From Phoronis ovalis (lineage: Eukaryota; Phoronida; Phoronidae): a stretch of 13,066 nt of DNA. Of this stretch, positions 1 to 10,357 are shown piece by piece. The notes beneath the pieces were generated by a model that did no database searches, was not told the origin of the DNA, and saw only the letters and a list, made by a program, of their open reading frames with translations. Each line of letters starts with the position of its first letter. The first letter of the stretch is position 1. A program made the translations under genes and the position numbers. The DNA is taken from NCBI GenBank assembly GCA_028565635.1, contig JAOXYB010040661.1, forward strand, positions 1-13,066. Direction: 5' to 3'.

Positions 1-166
1 ACAGTTAAAACACTACCATCCACCAGAACAGCTAATTTCAAAACCAAAGTTACACATTTCCTATTAATCAAAATCGACAATCAAAACAAGTCATGGCTAA
101 GCACCGGTTCACATCAGAGAATTCAAGAATAAAAAATATGAATTTTTATTAACAATTTTTCCTGAC

Positions 167-403
167 CTTTATGCTGACACAGTACGGATGATAGCATTGC
201 CCACATTGCGTACAGGTAATTAATTTTCCTTCTTCTCCATTACCATAGCTTCCACAGCTGTAACACATGTCTTGGTTGAGAACAAAGTCATCTTTGCTAT
301 CCGCTAAAATAATTGTACTGTGATGTTCATCACCATCTTCATCTGTTGATTTAGTTTTTGCTACACCTGTGGCACTTGAAACTACTGGCTCTGATAGCAG
401 TCC
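167..403 (-). CDS. KMT2C: KMT2 exon 14: start of fourth PHD finger, residues 687-765 (cut by window edge)
   Basis: After an acidic stretch (DEDGDEHHSTIIL) comes FVLNQDM and a finger starting C733-x2-C736, C750-x2-C753, C756, H758 and C761, ending in YCVSIK at a GTCAGG donor. The sequence NQDMC...CGQCYHPYCVSIK is near-identical to vertebrate KMT2C, where an exon boundary also follows SIK in my recollection. The rest of the finger must lie to the left of position 1. Bases 1-166 are intron; I see no further exon there. Confidence 0.93.
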
Positions 404-3400
404 CTGGAAATGAACAAATAGAAGATAAATAACAAATCATTTGTGTTTGTTAATTTAAGGCTGTTCCAGTTTAGTTCTTTGGCAGGGGAAGGCAACTTTT
501 CATTAAACTTTACACCACAATATATTCAATATTTTCATTACAAAGACATTAATGCATTAGACACCCATCACCTAAATTCCTGTTTCTGAAATAACTCTTC
601 CCTCCTTTGTAAATCTGAAAACCGATAGCCTCAATGGAAATATATGTTATTTGGCTTAATTAACATTTTAACCAATTTTTTTTGTTAATGATTCAGCTGT
701 TATATATCAATTAGATGACTTGTTAACGGAAAAGATTACTGCACACAACACAATCCAAAATAATATTTCAGTCACAGTGTCACCCAAAGGCATTCATTTC
801 CACTATTCTAAGAGGTAAATGGTCTTACATAAGTTTTTTTTTACTTGTATAACAGTAATGCATAAACTTTGTATAAATTTAATATTCCTGTAAAATTTGT
901 TTTTTGTACACAATCTAAATACCTCTGATATTGAAGGTATCTGTGTAGTGTTTGCTTTTGTCTTGGATGCCCTTTTCCTGGTGTCCATAGAAACTCTTTG
1001 TTTCCTCTTGCCTATACCCATAGTACCCTTGCTTTTCTTTTGTATACTGGCTCCATATCGTGGCTTTTTATCATAAGGTTTACCTTTGCCAACACCATGA
1101 GGTTTACTGGTAAATGTATTACTACTGGGAAAACTAGCATCTATGCCTTTTGATGAAGCATTCTAATAGAAAATGCAAGAAAACAATAAATGTCAACAGT
1201 TTTATATCACCCATATATTTTTTCTCAAATAGGACTAATACAAGACTTTACTTAAATATCCAAAATATTTGCTCCTTGAGTATCATTTTTTTATTAGAAT
1301 ACTAGAGTTTTCTTTGCAAGCAAAACCACATATAGTATTCACTAATTTTAATCAGTATAACAGTTGGTTTTCCAAGAACGACATTCCATTTTATAAGTAG
1401 AAAAGGAAATTAATGATAAATGACATTATTATGCTATGCATGCTGAAATATTCAAAGCCTATTTGAAAATTATTGTGCAAACACTGTTCAGACCTATTTA
1501 CCTTCTCTATTCCACCAAAATCTATGTCCATACTGGATAGAGAATCTTCATTCATGAGGATAGACTCTTGAGACTCATCAGCTAAACTTTCTTCTTTTAC
1601 TGACGCCTCTTCACCTAAAAGTTAATATGTTTGCTAATATACACGGTAACAATTGCAATAGCAGTCTATGTGGCCAGTTGAACTATTTTCTTTTGACACA
1701 AATGAAATATCCACAGGAAAAGGGATAAATACTAAATATCATTATCAATATACATAGTTTCTTATGGTTTTGTGAAAATCTATTCATCGAAGCTGATCAA
1801 CCTTACCCTTTAGTATATCCTTGAACATTTCAAAGTCTTTAAAATCAGTATCATCTATGATACTGTTAAGGCTCTCTGTTAAATTGCTGTGATCTTGGGA
1901 CTCCATAGCTTCCAACTGTAACAATACACACTGTTTCACAATTAACTTTCTCATAAATCTGTTCATAACTTTATAGAAGTAGTGACTGAGTAAATGGAAT
2001 TTAAACATTCTGAAAGACTAGATTGTGAAACGTTCATTTTCCCCAACTCAGAATGACTTCTTGCACCACAATACTAACATCCGCATGCAAAGGAACTAAA
2101 TATATGTTTTTCTGAAGTTATTAACCGTACCTCTGCAGGGTCTCTGTTCTTACATACAGGACAAAGATAATCTGTCTGATCACTATCTTTCTGCTGCTGT
2201 AACATTTCTTGAGTTATGTCTACATCACATTCACCATGGACATATCTGTAATGGAGTAAATAAATTAATACAATGTTTCACAAAGTTTACAGACAGCGTT
2301 CCCTTAATGACAATCTGCATTTTCTGTGTTACCAGAGCATATTAAAAGTCTGCCCGTGCTAATATCAGTCCTTATAACAGTCATCAAAGATATTTTCAAA
2401 GTTACTTGACATATTTTCTCAATCAATGGAATAGCTTATTTCAATTTGTACATGTCTGATTGACAGCTTTCTGGCAGACCCCCAGTTTCCTACTAATGAG
2501 CCAACTTGATACTATGTGAAAAAAATCTAATTTTTTGGTCCTGATAAGTTTAGGAATTATATTTCATGTAAAAGCAGTTAAAGAGCCAATGATTTAAAAG
2601 CAAACCAGCAGAAAAGGTTTATTAGTAGCTTACTTTTTACATCCTCTGCAAACAATCATGGTCTTTTGAGTAAAATGTCTATAAGCCTTTCCACACAGCG
2701 GGCATGATAGCCCTTTGTTTCTTTGCTGATAACAACTATCACAAACAGAATAGTTTAAATGCCACCTTGAACTCGGACCACTTCCAGGAGTTCTTGAACC
2801 ACAGTCACCACAAATACGACAATTCTGCAAAAACGATAAAGAATAATACTTGTTTATTGTTCAATCCATGTCAGGACTGAATGCAATATATAAATGACAA
2901 GTATGGAAATTATGACAAGCCTCACTGCCTAATTTCCATAATTCAGCATTTTATCCATACTATTCTTATGTAATCACCAATTTTACTCCAAATAAATTAT
3001 AAATTAGAATTACATATCATTTAAACACACAGTAACTCTTATACTGAAAACCATTTTCCATTCAGAGACTCTTGAGTTCCGTGCAAATAAATCTCCAAAA
3101 TACCAAACACAAAATTACCTTACAGATCCATCCATTCTTAGGAATAGTGACCATGGCTGGTTTGAGACAAAATGTATGATATCCCTTATCGCATGTATCA
3201 CACACTAACATTTTATTATCGTCACCAGGTTGTCGACAGTTCTGACATATTTTACAATCAGGGCACTGCCAGCCAGCACGAACCACAGGATTTACCTCAA
3301 CGGGGGGATCGAGACAATTCCCGTGGTAATGCTGGCCGCAACTTGTGCAGAATAGCTGTTCCAGTATTTCACCAGGGGCATCACATACAACACAGCATGC

Positions 3401-6400
3401 TTCTGTGCCAGCTAGAGAAAGAAAATATATTTTCAAACATGCAGTACACATGGACTCCCTGGGACATGGGTAATTAATAACTAACTAACCTTATGCAAAC
3501 TTTGGAAATTTCTTTACTAACACGCTGTCTGATTTACCAGTTGATGGAGAACTATTGTTGTAAACGCTATCATTTGATACAATCATAAGTCATGTTTTGC
3601 TATAAATTATTAGCACACATACATGATTGTCCTGTTTGTTATGTGTAGCCGCCTTTGGCAAGGTGGGTTATTATCTAAGTTTTTCTGGTACATTGTTTCA
3701 TCATTACGAAAGCTACATTCAAGTATGCACAGTTTGGAAATATTTATATTTCTCAGGGAAAAATCCTACCTATTGCTTCTGCTTCAGTTGTATGCTCTGG
3801 ACACAGAAGAGTTAAAGTTTTGATATCTTGGAAACAACCGCTACCCGATGCACAAGGATAGTGGTATCGCTTATTGCACTTCTGGTAACGACAATGAATG
3901 GTAGCACCAAATCGACGACAATAACTGCACTTCTGTAAGGCATGGAGATTATTTTAGAAAGTAAATTGTAGAAAAGTAAAAATCAGTTGAAGAGCACTGG
4001 TGAAGTGTATTCTCTACACACTAGTTTTGTAAGTTTCCCTTCATTTTCAGACCTATTTAATAGCAAGGCCCTAAATTTTAGTATGTGTAACACAACCAAC
4101 AGTTGCTAACAAAACGTAACACTTACTATTAAACAACAAAAGGTGTCAAATCAAACATTACACTTACCGTAGACATGCCAGCGAACACTGCTTTATCAAC
4201 ATACTGTAGAGAATAATCTTCTGCCTGTAGAACTCCTTCTGACCAAGCAGCACAGCAATGGTGGGCAGTTGTATGACCTTGAGGGGGCAATATTTCTGTT
4301 AATGTAACTGTTCTCACTTTAAAGGGTGCATATTTAAAAACAAATAGTACAAGGAAAAACTTTCTATAATTCATTTTGGCTTCTACCATACAAAATTCTC
4401 CCATTTACAAGAGCTAATTTTAAATTTGTTTTATATATGTCCACTACAGTTAGCAACATGCAGACTTAAAAGTTCTGAAGAATCAAAAACAAGTAACTTA
4501 TTGAGCTGTCCCAACATTAAAAGTTGCTCAAGGTACCTGTTCGTCCACATCACAAAAGTATATACTATCTATTACATTCCACTTAGGGTAGTACATGTAA
4601 ACATGAATCAATATAAATTAAAAGGACATTCAAAGGAGTACCTGTAGATTCAAATAAATCCTGGATTTCAGTATCTTCAGGATATCCAACTGTACTCAAT
4701 TCGTCAACGGAAGCAATAGGTCGTCCTTCCTCATCTGTTAGACTGTGGGGGTTAGGTCGTCGAGGAGATTTGCTTCGTTCGCGACATTGTTTAAGCGGAC
4801 CTCGAGCTCGTCTCCAAGTGAGATGCTTTGGACTTTTATCACCATGCTCATCAAATTCTGTGGAGTTTCTATGAACTTCTTTCTTTTGTTTTTTGAATGG
4901 GTTAAAACCTGGGGTGGAATCATAACGCGTCATTTCTCCTTGCCCTAGAAGACTTTTTTCTCCGCAGTTACACAAGTTACACATCTGGCCTGATCTGAAA
5001 TAAAAACAAAGATATATGCATCAATTAAAACATATTAGATTGTAACTTTCTTTGTTCAAAGTAAAGGAATACTGATATTCTTCTTTTAAAAGTGCATGTA
5101 CACATACATCAGCAACTTGATACAACATAGCTGCATGTAAAAAGGTAATAACATTCCACTTTACGGTTAACATCTTGTAACTACATATTGTGCAAAGACA
5201 ATGATTTTATAGTAATCCTAGTAAATTTAGTTTTTACAAAGACAGGTCAATTTTACCTGCATTTATCTTTCTAGAAAACCCTTCCTATTACCTTCATTCA
5301 AATTTAAGGAGTACAATCAAAAGCATATCTACATTAACTGAATAATTAGTTGATTGCTGACTGTACTGTATCCCTGAATTGGTTTGATGTTTATATCATA
5401 GCAAGGGTATTTAGTACTCTGTAAAACTAAACTATATTTATATGGTACACAATTCAGCTAACAACCAAGTTAGATTATGGCATACTGACTTAAAAGCAAA
5501 ACTTACTTGTCTATTGATGTTGCTCCACTCTCGCCTAAGTCAGTAATCTCTGTCGACTCATCCATCATGACATCATCGGAGGAAGGTAGTTCAGACATTG
5601 ACTGGTTATCAGAGGACTCCCTAGAATCATTACCTATACTGTCTGGACTGACGAAATCTTCGCCGAATGGGGATTTAATTTTCCTGTTACTAGATCGAGA
5701 TCTGTCGGAAACACCGAAAACAGAGAATTTGTAAAACAAGAAAGGTACACTTAAAACAATCAAAATTCTCCAAAAAGAAATTACTCCATAAGTTTCACTT
5801 AGCTTAGAAGTCCAGTTCACTTGCCCACTTTCATTTTGAGAAATTTCAATGATCAACCTTCATTCAACTTTAATATTATGTGCAGAGTAACTTTCACAGT
5901 TTACTTCATTTTTTGAACACCAGCACAGCTTATTACCCACTGTTAACTGTTACAATATTCTTTTTGTGACTGAGTATCCAGTGCATGAAGGGCATCTATC
6001 AGAATTTTAATTCTCACAGCATTTAATGATTTTTTTCTCACCTTGGTGTTTTCCTTTTGAGCTGAGGAGATGCAGAGTGTACATCACGTTTTATTCTAAT
6101 TTTCAAACTTTCACACTGCGGATCAGGAGTTTCACTTCGACTAGTACTTGGTGAATCATTAGATTCGGTTTCATCACCTTCAAGGCGTTTATTTCTTTGT
6201 TTAATACGAGCTGCAAATAATATCGTAACAATCTCAAAAATATTTTTAAAACAAAATGCAGTGTAATACAAAAGAATCATTATATTTGTCAAATTATCAA
6301 TTAAAAACAAATTTGAAATTAATTGATTTAATATATCTAGAAAGCAAGCTCAAGTGATGAATTTTACTATGTTCATTTTCATACTGCTACGTGACATTAG

Positions 6401-7250
6401 TAATAATAGTACTTCTACCGTATTACTACATTTTGCTGGATATCATTAATGATTCAAACAAAATATAAAATGAAAAAAATGACTTGATATCAGATATGGC
6501 TGGTATGTATGTCCACTATGTACTAAAACTTACATACTTGGTGATACATGCGATTAATTCACCTTTTAAATACTACCAAGATATATCCAAAAATTATTGT
6601 GTTTATAGTCACTAGTATAATTTAACAAGCTTGTTTATTGTGATGTTAATTAAACTTGATACTAATTATTATTTTGACAAACATGCAACATTTTTTCACA
6701 ACTTTTCTATGACTGTGCACTGGCTGACATAGTATTTGATCTTGTTTTAAAAACAAAAAAATTGATTAAAAATTATTTAGGGCTTTTAATGCTAAGTTTA
6801 ATTGCATATATTCCCTGGCAAAATTGATGTTTACTTTCATTTTTACCAGTTTGATTGGCAAAATCCGCACCTTGTTTCATTGAAGACTTAATACTAATAA
6901 TCCTAGCATATGCCCACATATTTTTATACAACATGATTTATAATGGCATTAAACTTACTATGCTTGCTTGTTTTATAATTAGCTTCTTTGTTCTAAAGTA
7001 TGTTCTGTACTTAGTAAATTACAGCTTTTCTATGATACTTGTGAGAGCTTCAAGGTACCCTTGTAGCTAGATTTCAAAGAAGCTCTCAACAAAGGAATTC
7101 CAAGAATAATACACCTTTTGAAGTATGCATTGATTTTTGTATGACAGCGCGAATACAAAGGATTGTTAAGGGAGTAAAATACCTACGTCATTAATTTATC
7201 AACTCAATAAAATAAGTATGGAGGTTAGAAAATTTGGAATTACCTGACAT
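167..7250 (-). CDS. KMT2C: KMT2C/KMT2D-like (MLL3/4) N-terminal PHD-finger region, 5' part of gene, 13 coding exons
   Basis: KMT2C/D proteins are very large nuclear histone H3K4 mono-methyltransferase subunits of the COMPASS-like complex at enhancers; their N-terminal PHD fingers bind histones. Coding exons, in gene order: 7250-7244, 6210-6042, 5701-5507, 4994-4642, 4277-4168, 3932-3770, 3411-3119, 2824-2634, 2245-2131, 1915-1807, 1614-1502, 1162-923, 403-167. All junctions are GT-AG and phases agree throughout, giving 765 codons with no stop. The order of Cys/His modules and stretches such as CGEKSLLGQG, FCTSCGQHYHG, VCDTCDKGYHTFCL, NCYQQ-like DSCYQQ and CGQCYHPYCVSIK match the family as I know it. 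The start is the first ATG after an in-frame TAA 24 bases upstream. The gene is cut by the left edge; the last exon ends at a donor (GTCAGG). It could be a full KMT2C/D gene or a split gene like insect Lpt/Cmi, which lacks SET; the window cannot tell. There is one gene here, so choosing C over D is only a label. Confidence 0.93.
923..1915 (-). CDS. KMT2C: KMT2 exons 11-13: acidic then lysine-rich linker, residues 533-686
   Basis: Exons 1915-1807, 1614-1502 and 1162-923 join the third and fourth finger regions. Residues 533-606 are acidic and Ser-rich. Residues 607-686 are strongly basic, with KRKQR (658-662) and TRKRASKTK (667-675) as likely nuclear-localisation or DNA/RNA-contact patches; vertebrate KMT2C has a similar basic segment in the equivalent place. 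Conservation is low, so the assignment rests on coding continuity, consensus splice sites (GTAAGG, GTAAAT and GTATTT donors) and position. The exon at 1162-923 is 240 bases with phase 0 at both ends and could be skipped without a frameshift. Confidence 0.82.
2131..2824 (-). CDS. KMT2C: KMT2 exons 9-10: third PHD-type Cys/His module, residues 431-532
   Basis: The exon pair completes finger B (NCRICGDCG, C432, C435, C438) and encodes the next zinc module: C458-x2-C461, C471-x2-C474, C489-x2-C492, then H497 and C500 after the 2634/2245 junction, and C522-x2-C525. The stretch CDSCYQQ followed by CPLCGKAY matches the corresponding KMT2C finger. Two differences from the vertebrate protein as I remember it: a short Gly/Pro/Ser insertion at residues 442-447 (TPGSGP), and Leu-Asn-Tyr at 453-455 where vertebrates have His-Asn-Cys. 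Whether zinc binding is altered cannot be judged from sequence alone. Confidence 0.92.
3119..3411 (-). CDS. KMT2C: KMT2 exon 8: two adjacent PHD fingers, residues 333-430
   Basis: One exon holds finger A (C339-x2-C342, C354-x2-C357, H362, C365, C382-x2-C385) and most of finger B (C388-x2-C391, C403-x2-C406, H411, C414, C429, completed in the next exon). These are C4HC3 patterns. The segments FCTSCGQHYHG and MLVCDTCDKGYHTFCL are the hallmark of the second and third KMT2C PHD fingers and are the strongest family match in the window. Phase is 1 at the acceptor (TAG at 3412-3413) and 0 at the donor. Confidence 0.96.
3770..4994 (-). CDS. KMT2C: KMT2 exons 5-7: first extended PHD module (ePHD1), residues 124-332
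   Basis: Three exons encode the extended PHD. The first knuckle is C129-x2-C132-x-C134 followed by GEKSLLGQGE. A poorly conserved, charged stretch (residues about 150-225) follows, then DTEIQDLFESTG and the AHHC element (H247, H248, C249). The canonical half continues with C280-x2-C283, C292, C297, H302-YP-C305 and C322-PE-H325. Order and spacing match the ePHD of KMT2C, a module linked in this family to histone recognition. The junction between 4642 and 4277 uses a weak donor (GTACTC) and an AAG acceptor but restores the family sequence exactly. Exon coordinates are 4994-4642, 4277-4168 and 3932-3770. Confidence 0.92.
5507..7250 (-). CDS. KMT2C: KMT2 exons 2-4: basic then acidic, disordered N-terminus (residues 1-124)
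   Basis: The first coding exon supplies only seven coding bases (Met, Ser and one base of Ala). The next two exons give residues 3-124. Basic clusters appear at residues 4-11 (RIKQRNKR) and 54-68 (KRKTPR joined to SRSSNRKIK across the 6042/5701 junction), which look like nuclear-localisation signals. Residues 73-123 are rich in Ser, Asp and Glu and probably disordered. Vertebrate KMT2C has an AT-hook (a GRP core) in this region; I see none here. The 6042/5701 and 5507/4994 junctions are both phase 2. Assignment to this gene rests on matching phase and splice sites, because the segment itself is poorly conserved. Confidence 0.82.
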
Positions 7251-7645
7251 ATTGAAAATATCTCCAGAGATTTATCCAATTGAATTGTAGCTTCAGTGTT
7301 CCTGTTGAAATATTCCAGGGATTTTCATCCACGATCGTTTACAAGGCACGGAAATGTTCACATGCGTTTTGTACTTTTGTAATGTTACACGCAAACGAGA
7401 CTGAAATAAAACACCAAATCGTTGTAAGTTTCGGCAATTTAACACCCCTAAATACACTCATAATTTCAAGCAAGGGACCAAAGAGATTAGCTATAACAGT
7501 AGGAATCATTTAATTTGATAGAAAATAGTGAAATTCACGATGCCGAATCTGGAAATGTAGTAGCAAGGTCAAGGTGGCGGAGATATCAATTACAATCTCT
7601 CCACAGAATTCCTTCAGCACTGTTGAAAATATGGAAATTACTTAC

Positions 7646-7801
7646 GTTCAAAAATCTGGTCTAGCTACGTAGAATGTGCATTTTTGATTAACTGATTAAT
7701 GCACTGTAATATTCCGCAGTTACTCCGTAGTAAAAAGAATTTCACGATAGTTTACACGACAGCCTTCAATAAGGCTGCCATTTTGGCTACAGCTCACAGC
7801 T
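7646..7801 (-). other. Probable noncoding first exon (5'UTR) of the KMT2 gene
   Basis: A consensus donor (AAC|GTAAGT) lies on the minus strand at 7646/7645, and the exon carrying the KMT2 start codon has its own acceptor (CAACAG) ending at 7302, so a leader intron of 344 bases is likely. The transcription start is not visible; 7801 is a guess. The exon contains a ten-codon upstream ORF (7781-7752, M-A-A-L-L-K-A-V-V-stop). An alternative is an unspliced leader. Confidence 0.5.
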
Positions 7802-7828
7802 GCGGATTCCCCTTTGTTCGTCCGCCAT
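7774..7828 (-). promoter_or_regulatory. Putative KMT2 promoter with two YY1-like ATGGC motifs
   Basis: Just upstream of or within the probable first exon, the minus strand reads TTATGGCGGAC (core complementary to 7822-7828) and CCAAAATGGCAGCC (7787-7774), both close to the YY1 consensus AANATGGCGGC, which often sits at transcription starts of TATA-less genes. No TATA box is seen. The region is also locally less AT-rich. Function is inferred from motif and position only. Confidence 0.4.
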
Positions 7829-7830
7829 AA

Positions 7831-8510
7831 GTGACAATAATATAGATCACATGTAATTCTATCATTATAGTCACTAACCTAATTCTTATTAATGTACAAG
7901 AAAACCAATCTCTGTGATTTAATAGAAACTAATAACAAAAAAGTAAGGCAGTCCCTTTTATTATAGTTTATATCTAGAACTATATTGCGTATGAATACAG
8001 ACTCGTACTATGTTTGTTATGTTAATAGCCGGGTCAAGTTTGCGATACAACCAGAGCTATATTTGGACCGAGTGGCAAGACTCAAATTTCATTTTATACT
8101 CCCAATTTTTAATTTCTTATTCGAAATCAACGAACTAACATACCAACATAACAAACAACATACTATATAAACGACCAGCGTCTTTAAAGTAAAATGAATT
8201 CTTACTTCGTAACACAAAAATAAAAAAATTAATCAAGTTATTAATATATTTATTTTTCATATATTTCGCATAAAATACAAACAGACATATACAATAAACA
8301 TCTCTTAAAGTTTCAAGGTTTACACTTGTCCAATAACTTAATATTCCTGAAGTCTAGAATTCGGATGTTTACAGATGATATACTGTTACATTAAAATCAC
8401 AAAAGTCTCTAAAGATGGCATTTCGGAGTAAATTTCAATCTCTGTAAAATAACTCGAACTCCTGTGCTTGAACTTGAAACTATCCTTGTGGTTTTTTTTT
8501 ACGATATTGC
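7831..8510. other. AT-rich intergenic region between KMT2 5' end and SEC61G 3' end
   Basis: No convincing coding exon or RNA gene. It contains a 12-bp perfect inverted repeat, GTTTGTTATGTT at 8012-8023 and its complement at 8145-8156, spaced by 121 bases, which may be a relic of a small mobile element. A 61-codon plus-strand reading frame (7985-8170) has no recognisable motif and lies across that repeat; I treat it as chance. Confidence 0.5.
8012..8156. repeat. Spaced inverted repeat, 12-bp arms
   Basis: The arm GTTTGTTATGTT (8012-8023) is the exact reverse complement of AACATAACAAAC (8145-8156). Flanking bases do not extend the match well. It may be a decayed hairpin element, or chance in AT-rich DNA. 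Confidence 0.35.
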
Positions 8511-8530
8511 TTTTTATCAGTATATACAAG

Positions 8531-8547
8531 TTTATTCGACATTTATT
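8531..8547 (-). terminator. SEC61G polyadenylation signals (two AATAAA)
   Basis: On the minus strand two AATAAA hexamers (8547-8542 and 8536-8531) lie 32-48 bases after the SEC61G stop codon, spaced by 11 bases. This implies a very short 3'UTR with cleavage around 8510-8520, followed by a T-rich plus-strand (A-rich minus-strand) stretch. Confidence 0.75.
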
Positions 8548-8578
8548 CGGCAAGTCCATTTTTTTTCACTATCACCAT

Positions 8579-10062
<1,484 letters not shown>

Positions 10063-10168
10063 AAGTGTTTCGTGCGTCCACAAGTCAAGAACAAATTTGA
10101 GAATCAAGACAGAGAATCAGCAACGTTGAAACGGAAATAACTCAGGGTTTTCGAAAATAAGGCAGTGT
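10063..10168 (-). other. SEC61G: Probable noncoding leader exon of SEC61G
   Basis: The exon with the SEC61G ATG has an acceptor (TTTCAG) ending at 9345, only eight bases before the ATG, so a leader exon is expected. The best donor upstream is CACTT|GTAAGTATC at 10063/10062, giving a 718-base intron (9345-10062). The exon would begin about 30-35 bases downstream of the minus-strand TATA, near TCACACT (10170-10164). The start is inferred. Confidence 0.6.
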
Positions 10169-10229
10169 GATTGGTTGATAAAGGATGAAGCTATTTTTAT
10201 ATAAAAGGGGGTTCTGAAGCTGTCACATT
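10164..10229. promoter_or_regulatory. Shared bidirectional core promoter of SEC61G and COA3
   Basis: The plus strand reads TATATAAAAG at 10198-10207 and the minus strand reads TATATAAAAATAG from 10203 down to 10191, so one AT element can serve as TATA box both ways. About 27 bases downstream on the plus side is an initiator-like TCACATT (10223-10229). About 33-35 bases downstream on the minus side is TCACACT (10170-10164). An inverted CCAAT (GATTGG, 10169-10174) lies upstream of the plus-strand TATA. The two genes diverge from this point. Motifs are seen; actual start sites are inferred. Confidence 0.55.
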
Positions 10230-10245
10230 ACACAACGACTGTGTC

Positions 10246-10284
10246 ATGAAAGAAAACAAAGGTGCTCTAGAAGTTAAACCCTAA
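10246..10284 (+). other. Upstream ORF 1 in the COA3 leader (12 codons)
   Basis: If transcription starts near 10225, the first AUG of the COA3 mRNA is at 10246 and opens a 12-codon frame (MKENKGALEVKP, stop TAA 10282-10284), ending 137 bases before the COA3 start. Such a frame usually dampens translation of the main ORF. It matters only if the TATA-driven start is used. Confidence 0.4.
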
Positions 10285-10318
10285 ACTCCAAAGTTTAAGA
10301 AAGGCCACCTTATAAAAC

Positions 10319-10357
10319 GAATTTGGCAATCGAAATAATGATTCGATTGCCAAATTC
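10319..10357 (+). repeat. Perfect 16-bp inverted repeat with 7-base loop in COA3 leader
   Basis: The left arm 10319-10334 (GAATTTGGCAATCGAA) is the exact reverse complement of the right arm 10342-10357. The loop is ATAATGA (10335-10341). As RNA it would form a stable 16-bp hairpin 65 bases before the COA3 AUG; the loop carries the AUG of upstream ORF 2. It could be an RNA control element, a protein-binding palindrome in the promoter, or the footprint of a small mobile element. Confidence 0.8.

Larger units (their letters stand above)
404..7645 (-). other. KMT2 introns
   Basis: Introns are 404-922, 1163-1501, 1616-1806 (starts just after exon 12), 1916-2130, 2246-2633, 2825-3118, 3412-3769, 3933-4167, 4278-4641, 4995-5506, 5702-6041, 6211-7243 and the leader intron 7302-7645. 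All are AT-rich, U2-type GT-AG, mostly 200-520 bases. The longest, 6211-7243, separates the start-codon exon from the bulk of the gene; I looked for further exons, RNA genes and repeats there and saw none. Intron 7302-7645 contains AGCAAGGTCAAGGTGGCGG at 7562-7580, a nuclear-receptor half-site followed by a GGTGGCGG stretch. Confidence 0.75.

Noticed and set aside
3172-3477. 101-codon plus-strand ORF
   Set aside because: Antisense shadow of the KMT2 double PHD exon, which has clear C4HC3 patterns on the minus strand.
6855-7070. 71-codon hydrophobic plus-strand ORF in the KMT2 intron
   Set aside because: Hydrophobicity reflects T-rich DNA; no family motif and no splice or promoter context.
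7645-7670. GTAAGT...CAACAG on the minus strand at 7645-7620, as a 26-base intron
   Set aside because: Far too short to be spliced; the donor more plausibly pairs with the acceptor at 7302.
8050-8090. tRNA-like A box (GACCGAGTGGCAAGAC)
   Set aside because: Resembles a tRNA-Ser/Leu A box, but I could find no matching B box or cloverleaf arms nearby.
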